From: Gentiana macrophylla | Lineage: Eukaryota; Streptophyta; Magnoliopsida; Gentianales; Gentianaceae | Direction of reading: 5' to 3' | Assembly (NCBI GenBank): GCA_026214975.1 | Contig: JAOBSW010000533.1 | Coordinates: forward strand, 124,001 to 188,000 | DNA: 64,000 nt | Part shown: positions 1 through 11,212 of the stretch, piece after piece | Numbering within the stretch: position 1 is the stretch's first letter | How the letters are laid out: each line of letters begins with the position of its first letter | Notes under the pieces: generated by a model | The model's input: the letters and a program-made list of their open reading frames with translations, nothing else | What the model was told of the DNA's origin: nothing | The model's database searches: none | Translations under genes and position numbers: made by a program

Positions 1-880
1 CACTTGATTTCTTTGTGAAATTCCTTGGAGAACACCTTCCAGTTTTCATCATTCTGATTTTCTTGTTCAGTAGGGCAATTTGCTTTTGCATCTCATCCAG
101 TAGATCATCTTGACCACCTGATGATTCTTCTTTATGTGCAGCAGCCAATGCAGTAGTTTTAGGTTCTTCTTTTTCAGTCTCGGGAATAAGTTTCTTACTG
201 AATTCATATTCTTTGAGATCTGAAAATAGCTTGAAGGTATCTTCTTCATGTAGACTCCTAGATTCTTCTATGGCTGTAACCTTCATCTACCAAACCTCTT
301 TTGCAGGTAGGGCTTCCAAGATTCTTGTATTGATCTCTTCTTTTGTATAGACCACATTCAGCTAGGTGAGTTCATCCATGATAGCATTGAATCTTGACTC
401 CATTTTCTCAATGGTTTCATTTGATTTCATTTTGAAATCTTGGAACTGCTTTTTGGCTACACTGACCTTGTTTTTCTTGATAGCATCAGTGCCTTCACAG
501 ATTAGTTGTAACATATCCCAAAGTTCCTATGTGGTCTTGCAATCCTTCACTTTCATGTACATATTGCTATCCAAGGTTCTGTATATGATATCAATAGCAA
601 TATTGTTGAGGTTTGCTCTTTTTCTATCTTCAGCACCCCACTCTCTTTTTGGCTTTGGAATATATTGAGTTTGACCATCCACAGTTATAGCTTTTGTGAT
701 TTCCAATGGTCCATCGGTTAGCACATCCATCATTTCATCATGTGTTGCAGCTAGAAAAGACTGAATACGACGTTTGTATTCATCAAAACGATCTAGAGAG
801 CACATCAACATAGTCCTAGCATACTGGTCATTGTCCATGATGCAAAGCTTTGAAAATAAGAAACTTGAAAAAGTTTTCAA
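1..880 (-). pseudogene. Copia-type gag, partial and interrupted
   Basis: This is the N-terminal and middle part of a Copia-type gag (UBN2-like) polyprotein, the structural protein of the virus-like particle. The recognisable start is MDNDQYARTM (ATG at 838-836). It is followed by the FDEYKRRIQSFL core, where most Copia gags have a W-K-x-x-M-x-x-x-L pattern, then PLEITKAI, then ELWDMLQLICEGTDAIKK and a helical stretch ending near FNAIMDEL. The part nearest the window edge is a charged linker with EEPKTTALAAAHKEES. Stops interrupt the frame near 525, 365 and 285, so it is not functional. A primer site and LTR lie just upstream, as expected of the 5' end of a minus-strand element. Protease, integrase and RT would lie outside the window. 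Other short frames here are shadows. Confidence 0.75.
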
Positions 881-929
881 AGTATTTTCACAAGCACAAC
901 AAGTAGGATTACTTCAGAACAGAAGCACT

Positions 930-941
930 ACTCCGATACCA
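930..941 (-). other. Primer binding site, tRNA-Met type
   Basis: On the minus strand this reads TGGTATCGGAGT, one base from the usual plant tRNA-Met primer site TGGTATCAGAGC. It sits two bases from the LTR end and about 90 bases upstream of the gag start, the expected order for an element on the minus strand. Confidence 0.75.
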
Positions 942-943
942 AT

Positions 944-2625
944 CGTTGGTCCCTTGAAAAGGCTTTGGTTAAGTTTAGAGGGGGGAATAAACTTAACACT
1001 TAAAACTTTTGGAGTTAACAAACTCAAAAATTTGAGAGCTTCTTTGACGCTCGATGAGTCTCTTTGAAAGTAGATATTACTGAATTTATTGCAGCGGAAT
1101 ATGTTAAGTCTAAGCCTTATTACTTGTTGTTTAAATATGATACTAAGTATTGGATACTCAGTAGTGCAAGTGTGTGCAATTCAGTTGCTAGTTTCAGTAA
1201 GTTGATGTGGTCATTATACTAAATGCAGAAAGTAAATACAGAAAGTAAGTAGACAAATTTTATAGTGGTTCCAGGTGGTGTAATCCTGTCAGTACACTCT
1301 TCTCATGTGATGTTGGAGGAAATTCACTAGAGATCTTTGAGGTTGCAGTTACAAAAATCCCTAAGCTGTCTGTCCTTCACCAATAACTATGGCTTCACAA
1401 ACTGAATATTTGAAACAGGCAGGATTACTGCTCCAAAGTATTCCACTGGTCCTTGAAGGGTAGGATTGCCTCTACACCAGCTCCATCACAAACAACAGTT
1501 ATTGACACCTAAGTGCTTCTCTGTCTTCAGCAAGTTTCTTGTAAAAGAAAGTTTGAATCAAGTGAATGATTCAACAGTCAGTTGCTTGATTAGGATGAAA
1601 TGATCAGCAACTTGATGTCTTCAAGTGTGTGTACTTGATGTTACTTGATAGCAGGTTACACTTGAAGAAATTTATTGATCAGTAGCTTTTTAGCTCAGTA
1701 ATGTCAGCAGGGTGATTTTCTTGATAAGAAGCTTGATGGCTTGGAGTAGATTTTTATTTTTCATCACTTGTATCTGAATCAGGAGTCTACTATTTATAGG
1801 TGAGAATCCTGTGACTTATGTTTGAAATTCAAACATAGCCGTTTTAGATTTGTCTCCATCTTGACTTGCCTTTCTGTCTCTGTTCATAGTAATCGACAGC
1901 ATCGCTTTTTTTTTTTGTCGCCAAGACGCGTCCACCCTTTGATTTATGTCCATTGGTTAATCCTCTGAATCTTTCCAACGTTCTTTTTATCTTGGCCATT
2001 GATTTGTTGACAACATCAAGGCTTGTAATCCATCCTTATCCTTGTAATATTATAATGTAAATTTTGATTAAATCAAGATTTATACTCAATGATACATGTG
2101 TATATTGGTCTCGATGATGTTCATGTCGATCAATTTGTTTTTAAGTCGACTATGTTTAAGAAACACTTGGCTTATTTGTCTTTCCATCTAACTTTTTATT
2201 GTGAAGTTAGAGTACCCCAATTCGAATATAACTAAGTTCCAATCACCACTTAACATATGGAACTTAGACCTTGTACACAAGGTATATGTAATCAGTTTAG
2301 GTCATCACAGGCTTCCCTAAATTCTGATTCCATATCCTTGACTTTAAATACTAAGTTTGATCCCTTAGTCTTAAATAATTGAGTTTGAACCCTTATCCTT
2401 CAGTCTTCATCAGGTTCCTAACTAGTCTACTAACCTAGTTACCTTACTGACCTAGACAGGTCTGCTGATAAAGTCAACTGACCTAATTACAGTGCTTGTT
2501 TGAACAAACCTATACGAAGATCAAACTCTAATAAACCTATATATTTGATCTTGACATATTTTTACCTTTGCTCTATAACATCTAGTATGGCACTCATCAT
2601 TAAAACTTAAAATAATTCCAACAGT
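944..2625 (-). repeat. 5' LTR of the left-edge Copia element
   Basis: In the sense of the element the LTR starts TGTTGGAATT at 2625 and ends ACCAACG at 944, so the ends form the inverted pair TGTTGG/CCAACG with the final CA mutated to CG. Length is 1682 bp. The primer site follows at 941. The LTR end at 2625 cuts straight into an older Copia reverse transcriptase, which fixes this boundary well. The five bases just outside (GTTCA, 2626-2630) should be one copy of the target duplication; the other lies beyond the left edge of the window. Confidence 0.72.
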
Positions 2626-3005
2626 TCAACGTAGAGTTCTTCAAGCAAACCATTCAAATAAACACTTTTCACATCATTTGGTGTACTTTGAAATTCTTGT
2701 ATGTTGCACATGTTAGAAATAATTTGATTTCTTCTCGTCTAGCAACTGGAACATATGTTTCATCAAATCAATGCATTCAGCTTGGGAATATCGTTTTGCT
2801 ACCAATCTTGCTTTATTTCTTACTATGACACGTTACTCATCCATCTTGTTCCTAAAAACCTACTTCGTGCCAATGATGTTTTCATGTTTGGGTTTGTCCA
2901 CCAACTCCCAAACTTGATTTCTTTCAAACTCATTAAGTTCTTCTTGCATTGCAAATATCCAATCATCATCTTCAATAGCATCTTCTATTTACTTTGGTTC
3001 CAGCT
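2626..3005 (-). pseudogene. Older Copia reverse transcriptase fragment
   Basis: Minus-strand translation gives the start of the Copia RT domain in order: DDDWIFAMQEELNEFERNQV, WELVDKPKHENIIGTK, VFRNKMDE, VRNKARLVAKRYSQAECID, and DVKSVYLNGLLEELYVE at the lower end. These match the family blocks W-x-L-V, I-x-x-K-W-V-F, K-A-R-L-V-A-x-G-Y-x-Q and the first catalytic aspartate block D-V-K-x-A-F-L-N-G. Two in-frame stops replace tryptophan or nearby residues, and the FDETF block is scrambled. The gene is cut off at 2626 by the LTR of another Copia element. The side towards 3005 ends without a clear boundary. It is a dead fragment. Confidence 0.72.
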
Positions 3006-3079
3006 GTGATAGGAAAAATGTGAGCATTTCTTCAAGTTGTCTTTATGTATTAATAGTATCTCTCATTATGAATTATGCC

Positions 3080-4072
3080 AACTCTGCTTCCTTTCATGTC
3101 CTCCTAAATGGCCAACTCTTTACCCCTTCACCCTTTTAAAGGACTCAGGCAAGTGGATCCATTTACCCCTTTCCTCTTTATCATCTGCTCCGAAGGCCTC
3201 TTAGCTCTCTTGTGAACATTTCATTCATAATGGCAACTTACCTCTTTTAAATTTGGTAAAAATGTCCATTGTCTCTCTCATCTCCTTTTCGCAAATGACT
3301 GCATCTTGTTTTCCAAGCCTCTAACTTCAATGCAACTGAACTAATGATAATCCATATCTGATATGAGTGTCTTTCAGAACAAAAAGTTAATCCATTGAAA
3401 TCAAATAATTTATTTAATAAGGGTACCAGTCTCAGTTTTGAAATCTAGCAGCCTATCATTTAGGTTCTTTCCATTCATATAGGCAACTTCACTGGAAAAT
3501 ACGTGAAACTCCCATTCATGGTTGGATGATCTAAATATGAAATCTTTCAATACCTTAAAGACAAAATCTCGAAAAAACTGAATGGATGGAAATCTATGTG
3601 TCTTACCCCTGCTAGCAAAGAAGCCTAATCAAGTCTGTGATCCAATCTATTCCAACTTATGTGATGTAGTGCTTTAACATCCTTAGGAAGCTTCTTAAGG
3701 AAATCTTGGGCATGGTTCAAAAGTTCTGGGAGAGAAACAACCATGACAAATCTTTGATGGCCTGGATTTCTTGAGCCACAACTTGAACTCCTAAAAGCAA
3801 AGGTGTCATTGGCTTTCACAATCTAGAACTTTTCAAAAAATATTTACTTGCTAAACAGAGCTGGAGAATTCTTCAAAACCCACTTTCTAACAACTTCTAT
3901 TCTCAAAGCCAAGTATCATAAAAGCAAATCCTTTCTTGATGTAAAACATACACAAACCTCTTCTTTCGTGTTCCAAACAATTATCAACCAAGCAACATCT
4001 TACTTGAATGCATTCCGAAATTCTGCTTTGACTGATAAATTGTCTCAATTCAATACGCCTTGTCCTACCACT
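3080..4072 (+). pseudogene. LINE (L1-type) ORF2 reverse transcriptase remnant
   Basis: Translation in shifting plus frames gives the plant L1-type ORF2 pattern: a VLLNG block, then a degraded G-L-R-Q-G-D-P-L-S-P block, then FANDCILFSKP at about 3292 in place of the catalytic F-A-D-D, then an N-x-x-K-S-x-x-x-F-N-K-G block. Next come the thumb-region blocks KLNGWKSMCLTPASKEA and GLGFHNLELFKKYLLAKQSW, followed by ILKAKYHKSKSFL. Stops and frameshifts are frequent and the second catalytic aspartate block reads N-D, so it is inactive. No endonuclease domain is seen, consistent with 5' truncation, which is usual for LINE copies. A C-terminal RNase H domain follows at once. Confidence 0.65.
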
Positions 4073-4560
4073 TGGATCAATCCAGACACTGGATGTTTAA
4101 AGGTCAATGTTGTTACAAGTTTCAAAGAGAACATTCGTTCGGCTAGGGTTGTGATTAAAGATTCTGACAGTGCCTTAATTTTCACTTTCCTTTGCTTTGG
4201 GACAGATTTTCCTCTGTAGAACACACTAAGCTTGTGGCCAACTATTTGGGCACCATGAAAGTGGCAAAAATCTACAGCTATGGTATTGTGATCGAATCGG
4301 ATAGTCTCAATTGTATTTCCCTTTTAAATCGCGATGAGGATGATGACGAGCTTTCTCTGCTAGGTACCATTGCAAATAAGATAAAGAGCAACACCTCCTC
4401 CTTCAGCTCTTGGTCTTTCACCTTTGTCCACCGTGTTTGTAATAGGGCAACCGATTTGCTTGCCAAATTAGGGTTAGATTTTCCTGAATATTGCACTGTT
4501 TTGTGTAACTTGGGCTTACACCCCTTCATATGTAATCTCTGCCATTTTGAAAGATTCTAG
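4073..4560 (+). pseudogene. RNase H-like domain of the LINE ORF2
   Basis: This is a plant RVT_3-type RNase H domain, which degrades RNA in RNA-DNA hybrids. Visible blocks are WINPDTGCLKVNV (entry strand; the usual catalytic aspartate after KVNV is replaced), ARVVIKDSDSAL, then after a frameshift near 4200 KLVANYLGTMKVAK, VIESDSLNCISLLN (second catalytic region E-S-D intact) and FTFVHRVCNRATDLLAKLGL (the usual V-x-R-x-x-N-x-x-A-D-x-L-A-K helix). It follows the LINE thumb region with only about 100 bases between. The cysteine-rich zf-RVT segment that normally separates them is missing, suggesting an internal deletion. The first catalytic residue is lost and the frame is broken, so it is not active. 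Confidence 0.7.
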
Positions 4561-5800
4561 TTAATCTTTTAAATCACTGTTCTCACAAAAAATATGAACA
4601 AGGACAAGTTAAAATTAGTAATTGACATTTAGTCTAAATGCATGGAATTGTCTTTACGATATAATGACAAATTTACTTTCTACTATGTCCTTTTTATTTA
4701 TGTGTTGTGTAACCACATTTGGTACTGGTGCGTGATTTAATGAAGTTGTTCCTCTGTTATTTTGCAATTCTTATTCCACGTTTTAATATATTGATTTATA
4801 GCGTGTATTTTGCTGAGTACATCCCGAAACTACGTGTTATTTGTAGATTCGAAAATTGGTTCTTTGTGAAGGCGATTACATAGATTAGTGAATTTTTTGA
4901 TAATTTCGTTATCGGAAGGTAATAGAATTTGATAGACATTCTTATAAATTGCAAATTGCAGTAAAAGCAATTTCTAACTGTAAGTCATACTCATTTCATG
5001 TTTGTGAACCAATAGAGCAATGGTGATTTATATTTGTCACTTAATCTCCAAAGGAACCATAGCTTTTTTCTTTTTAAAACTCACTTGGTTTGCATATGTC
5101 ATCAAATAAACCAAACTTCAGCCGGCTTCCGTTATTCAACAGTTTTATGGTGGTCCAGGTATGCCATGTCATACTTGCTCCACCAATAAAATTTTCTAAA
5201 ATAAGGGTAATATTGTAAATATCATGTATAAAATAAGGGACCCATCAAATTATCTAATATCATACTGATCCTGGATTATCCAGTCATACATTAGCCATCA
5301 AATTATCTAATATTGATCCTGGACCATATTAAAATTTCCGTACATCAGCCATTATTAGTAAAAGGTTAGTGTGAAAATTACATGTTTAATTCATAAAAGT
5401 TTAGTTTTTTTTTCCGGAAGGCCGGGCCTATAAATCAATCATCCATTTTTTTTATTATAGTTGTTTTATTCGTTGTTTTTTTTTTATTATTATAATAATT
5501 ACTATTTGCAAATTAAAATAGATGTAGATAATTGATCCAAGTTTGTGTGTTTCGAACGGACTATGCAAGTGTTAATCAATTATCCATTTTTTTTAATTAT
5601 AACTCTTTTAATCCGTTTATTTTTAATTTGTTATTTTATTATATAAAGTTGTTTTTTACGTAGATAACTAAACTAAAATAGATAACTGTTGTAATCACTA
5701 TTTTTTTAATCTCTGTTTATTATTATAATAATTATAATTATAATTATCCGTAAATTAAATAAAAATATTTTAATAGATAATTTTAATTAATAATAAATTA
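4561..5800. other. No gene seen; AT-rich unassigned sequence
   Basis: After the LINE stop the DNA is AT-rich with many short T and A runs and no open frame worth reporting. A phrase like AAATTATCTAATAT..TGATCCTGGA occurs twice about 60 bases apart (near 5245 and 5300). A phrase AATCAATYATCCATTTTTTTT occurs near 5435 and 5575. I see no LTR ends or terminal inverted repeats. The five bases 5801-5805 (ATAAT) are the left target duplication of the next element. Confidence 0.6.
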
Positions 5801-5805
5801 ATAAT

Positions 5806-7520
5806 TGATGACGTAGATCAAGTGATAATAAAATACTTGACCACCATAAACCAATACTAGCAGAGAGGATTTAGGTTCATCGTAGTATAATTATAGCGAA
5901 TCGAGTCGATCCCATGAGGAACCAATTGTGGATCGTTTATATACAAACAATTAATCATTCATGCCAAGCACACGTGAAGCGGTCTATGACCAACAAAAGA
6001 CAAAAAAGATAAATGACTCGACTCGACACAACACAACAAAGACAACGTAATTAACCTCCTCAATTATTATGTTATCGTTTGGATCTAGAGATTCTATATA
6101 ATTAAGCTAGACTCGACAACTATTAATCTGATTCGTATTTCTTTTATATTGGCTATGGGAGTCATCCCCTAAACTTGACTTAGTTCCGGGTAGGACACTA
6201 GATCAGTGTGCTACATTACGTGACTTCACCTTTTGGGTCTCCATCTCATATAACTTGCACGCTTACAATACTAGGGATGCCGATATTAACGGTATTCCTC
6301 ACCTAGGCAATATTCCTATGGTTAGGCGTACTTCCTAAGTGATCACATCAGTCTCCGTCCCATTAACACTAACTTCGTAAGTATCATGTTAATCTACGAT
6401 TTACATATAACTAGGTACTAGCAATTCCCAAATATAACACAGATCTAGATCTCGCTGAAAGTCCCGGAAGGTCAATTCATTAGCCGACCTAGGAGTCCAA
6501 TATTGGCATTTCCTAATCATACGCTAATTAAAACAGACGAACAACGTAGCCGTAGCCATACCTGCTAAGATAAGAAATTCTAGGTGGACAATCACACCAC
6601 AAAGACGTGGCTAGATTGACGCGATGAACAACTAAATCTTAGCTTTTCTATATACGTAATGGATAAAATATAGATTCATAAAGCAATTATATAGATCTAC
6701 TAAAAACACGATTGTTGATCATACCAAAGTCATCTACAGATCACCGGATAACAGATCTGGGTGTGTGGATCCTTATAGACAAGGAATCCCCACTGCCTCA
6801 TATCGTATCCTTAGATATACATCGTTCGGTGAAGAACGAACAACCTCAAACGATAAACAATAATTGGGGGGACTTAATTACAAAGAACAAATAACAAATA
6901 AACACAAGAAACTCACATAATTACTGTTGGAATATTTTATAAAAACTGCTCTGAGAAACAGAGAATTTGTGTTATGAAAAGTGATATTTCAGATGATACA
7001 ATGAAATAAGAATATATAGACTGGAAAACCGACTTAGGATAAACTCCAGCCGACCTAATTTACGTTTCCTAAACCCTAATGGAATCTAAAACGCGTCGAG
7101 ATAACTCCGAGCCAATCCGATGATTTTCTTCGAACTCGCTTCAATGAGCCCTCACTTCATCGCCCGTGAGCTCACCGACCTCCGATTGGCTTGGCTCGGC
7201 TTTTCTTGTTCCACACTCCACTCTTCGTGATACTTTGATATTTATCTTTAATGCAATCCGATTCCACTTCGATTTATCTTGATATTTACTTCCTTCGTTG
7301 GTAGATATCCTCTGATTCACCGTAATCTATAAAATCAATAATTATCACACAGTATATCATATTTAAATAATAAAAATAGATAAATACCAAATTCTATTCT
7401 ATAAATCACATAACATTAAATAATCATTATAAACATGTGATTTAATATAAAATATATATTATTAAGCTCGGTTTAAGGACAATGTTGATGACTTTTATGG
7501 GTATAATTTGACCGTCATCA
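5806..7520 (-). repeat. 3' LTR of the tRNA-Asp-primed element
   Basis: It is 1715 bp long, within one base of its partner. By eye it matches 11213-12926 along nearly its whole length with scattered substitutions and small indels. It starts TGATGACGTAG and ends CCGTCATCA on the plus strand. In the sense of the element it lies downstream of the polypurine tract. An AATGAAATAAGAATATATAG stretch near 7000 reads on the minus strand as a TATA-rich candidate promoter. Confidence 0.9.
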
Positions 7521-7540
7521 ACTACCCCCCACTTAGACTT
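7521..7540 (-). other. Polypurine tract
   Basis: The plus strand reads ACTACCCCCCACTTAGAC directly next to the LTR. On the minus strand this is AAGTGGGGGGTAGT just before TGATGACG, the plus-strand primer for reverse transcription. It sets the orientation of the element. Confidence 0.75.
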
Positions 7541-10500
7541 TGATCGTCCCGAACAAAGCATCAATAAGTCATTCCCCAAGATAACATTTTTCAATGGTCA
7601 AATCATACTTACACAAGAAACTCGAGTCAACTCATGCCATTCATGCTCATAATGTATGCATTATTCAATACTCGCTATGAATCGAAGTGATGTGTGCATG
7701 TGCATTCGGTTTTATATATTCGTGGCAAGATTAAAGTTTATGCTAACTTTGCAATCTCAACCTACCAACGTCAGTATTCCCACTTCTTAAGCCTCACAAT
7801 GGGTAAATACATGGTGAAATAAGCAAGAGCGTTATCTAGAAGGTTATTGGACTCGGAGACCGAGAAATACTCAAAGCCTCTTAAAAAGTTGAATTTCTTC
7901 TCATTTTCATAATTTCAAGCATTAACACCTCTCAAGAAAGAAACTTGCTTTAAATGTAAAGTATGCATTGCAAGAATCCTCCTCTCACGGATTACTCAAT
8001 AGCATTGAATATTACAACAAGCTCGGGGCTACTTTGGTAATATTACTACAAGCTCAGTGTTTAACGCATTGTTCAAACACAGATAATTCTCAAGCTTATT
8101 ACTCCGCTTTGATGGCCAGAATATAGGAATACATCGCGAGATAAATATCGACACTAAGTCTACATAACTGATCATCTATGCAATGTACACATAATTCTTT
8201 AGTTATTATAATTGTAATGCATGAAAAGTCGATTCAAAGATTGAGTAACCGAATAATAAATAACTACTTGCAACAGTCGGCATGAATATCCTTAAATTTA
8301 CTTCACATAAGTATAATATGATCACGTACTCATGCAACTTGGTTCCTTTCTTACTAATTCACAGCTAGGAACTCACAATTCTAATGGTACGAGATTATTA
8401 ATTTGGCATTTATTTAATTTTTTCAATTTCCACCGTTTCTTTCAATTTTTTTCACACATATCATAGCTAAGTCTCCTACCCCCCACTTAAACATGGAATT
8501 GTCCCCAATGACAAATAAAAAGGAGGATTTAAGAAAAAGACTTAGCTCTGGAAACGACTCTCAAGTAATATGCAGAATGTAGGAGTAATCCAAGCACGTC
8601 GTGGGGAAGCAAACAAAATCCTGTTAAAGCAAACTAAACAGAAACTCCACGAAACTGTTAATAACATGGCAATGGAAGTTATAAAATAATGTGGCAGTAA
8701 TTAAATATAAACTATCCAAAAACAAATTAAGCCACTTTATTTTATACAACCAATGACAAGGAAAACCAAAGAGTTAAAACGACTCGTTCAGACACGAATT
8801 CTAAAACGAATAAGAAAAATGATATATACAGACTCAAAAAGAAAAATACTAAATACAAAGAAAAATAAACAATCAAAAAAAGATTATAGTCTTCATCGAT
8901 ATCCTCCACCACAAAAATATTAGTAAAACCAGGTGGAGAAGACAAAGAACAAAAAGCATTTCCCCATGTAGGAAAACACGAGGTTGACTGGATCAACCAT
9001 GTATTCAATCTAGTGTAAAAGAGAAACTTGGTAAGGGATAACAGATTGAATGGGACCTATTTGCAAAAGATAGGAACAGATACTCGGGGAAGAATATTCT
9101 TGTTGGAATGGGAGAATAACAACTTAGGGAGATGTAGTTGCACCGTAAAATTACTAATCGCCCAATTCAGCACGTAGAAGTTCTCAACGTCATCAACAAG
9201 GTCGGATCGGTGGGATAATATAGAACAAAACTCATCATCTAGAAATGCCGGAATAGGCGTAAAAGTGTGAAATTTAAAACTTCCGGTAGAAAGATAAGTT
9301 GAATTTTGATCGAACCAAAAAATTTTAAAAGCTAGCTAGGTATAAAGCTACACTTACCCCAGCGAGGATCATGAAAACCAAAATAATGAAAGATAATCAT
9401 TAAAACTTAGCAATGTACTAATTCCGCAACAAAAGGGTATTTTGTAAACAACATGGAGGTTTAGAATACGATGGGTCAAGAAAAAGATATTTATAAGAAT
9501 GGTAAGAAAAGATAATGGGTGGGAAGAAATTGTGTTTTGGGTGGGTTGCAAATTGGTTAAGGAAATTGATTTGGGTAGGTATTGGTTAAAGTATTGGGTT
9601 AAGGTGGGAGAGTGAAATAGATGGAAAGAAAGAGAGGGAATGAAAGAATGGTTAGAAATGTGAATTGTGAGGCAGATTGGTGAGAGAATAGAAAAGGTTT
9701 AAGGGTGAAAAGGTACAAAGGAAAGGATAAGGGTAGTTGCAGAACGAATTGCACACAACTTTGGATTTTCACTCGGATCACCATTCTAAAGACTTTTGGG
9801 AGTTGACCAAAAAGCGTTCTTGTTCGCACCAATCATTCTCTGTTACATTTTCAGTAATTCTCAAGTTCTCTTAATGCTTCCATCTAAAGGTTGATTTCCA
9901 AATATCCTTTTCTTTAGCAATTTCTCGACTCTCTATGAAACTCTATTTCAAGTAGCTGGTATTGAGTAAAAAAGTTTTGCACATCCTCAGCCTAATGGCC
10001 ATCGGAACACGGAAAATAAAAAACCACAACACATGTCACATTACTCTTATTTGAGTTATAGAAAACAAAACCTAAACATCCTAAGGTTTTAAAGAAGTAG
10101 TTCTGAGTTTAAAGTCCTCAGCCCGACTTTCCAAAAATTGTCCTTGTCAGTCATCTTTCTTGGATCGCCCGAAATTGACCCCTTGAGCACAATATGAGGT
10201 GGGCTCATCGCTATTGCGGATTAATACCCTTCCCTTGGTTATGAGACCGAGGAAACGATAACTATCCATACTATTAAACAAAGCTTCTACCTCTGCTCTC
10301 ATTTTAGGAACCAGTAAATTCTAAGGAGATTTAGTCCTAAGGACTTAACATCCTCTATAATGTTGCTTCATTATGCTCTCTCAAAACTCAACGTCTTTTT
10401 TAGATTGCGAATGCTTAAACTACACAAATCGTTGCTCCCCTGACCAGTAGATTAGAAGCATTCTTATGTGTAGGACAAAGAGATTTTAATAGAACTACGA

Positions 10501-11188
10501 AGAACTCTTTATTCACTGCTTTCATTCAACAATTACATGTTTCCCTACACCCTCTAGATGAGACAGATTTGGGGCCGAAACTTAAACACTAATAAAATTA
10601 AACTCACTCCGGGCTAAGATTCATACTCAGGTTCATGTATAGGCTAACTTATGCTCAAAAAACCAAAAGATAGTAAAACATAAGAAAAAAAAGTAGTACC
10701 TTGCCTTCAACATTATACCACGTAGAATTCAGACCTTTTTAAAAAAAATTTGGGGTCATCTTGGTGCTTTAAAGGTATTGCTTCCATCGCTTTTCCCATC
10801 GTAGATTCGTAGCTCCACATGTTGCTGGGTTTTTTTCTTAGCGCCCATGAAAAATTACAGACTCAGATTATTATTTCCATGGTTTCTGCAAACAGAAGAA
10901 AAACAAAAACAAAACAGACTGTAGACTTACTTTAACATGGTTTCCCATGCTGCTATCAGACCTTCGGATTAAACATACAGAGATGAACAGACACGCGGAA
11001 TCCTAGAAAACTGACCAGGCTTGCTGGCAGCGAGTGGCAGTCTCGCTGGGAGCGAAACCAGTTTTTTAGAATCTGGAATTTTTACACAGAGCAGACAACC
11101 AGAGGGACTCAAAAGCGTAAAAACAGACTCAAAAAAAGAAAACTTAACATGAATTAAAAATTATTTATATATAAAATTTACCGTTGGT
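7541..11188 (-). other. Internal region without recognisable protein genes
   Basis: About 3.6 kb carries no frame that I can match to gag, protease, RT, RNase H or integrase on either strand. A second polypurine-like motif (plus strand CCCCCCACTTAAACATGG) lies near 8479-8497, about 960 bases from the one next to the LTR. Minus-strand frames near 8742-9008 and 9599-9832 are hydrophobic or low-complexity and look like chance. Near 10840 the minus strand has MGAKKKTQQHVELRIY in a short frame soon after the leader, where an ORF would be expected, but it stops quickly. Near 11020-11050 are GCTGGCAGCGAG and CTCGCTGGGAGCGA, phrases that form an imperfect inverted pair. The region is either decayed coding sequence or non-coding cargo. 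Confidence 0.6.
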
Positions 11189-11206
11189 TCCCCGGCAACG
11201 GCGCCA
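11189..11206 (-). other. Primer binding site, tRNA-Asp
   Basis: On the minus strand it reads TGGCGCCGTTGCCGGGGA, which is the complement expected for the 3' end of plant tRNA-Asp with its CCA tail. It lies six bases from the 5' LTR. This primer is characteristic of Tat/Athila-type plant gypsy elements. Confidence 0.88.
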
Positions 11207-11212
11207 AAAACT

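Noticed and set aside
366..1067. Plus-strand frames of about 100 codons at the left edge
   Set aside because: They are shadows of the minus-strand gag and of its leader and LTR.
8742..9832. Minus-strand frames in the tRNA-Asp-primed element
   Set aside because: Composition is low-complexity (F, L, S) and there is no gag or pol motif; probably chance in T-rich sequence.
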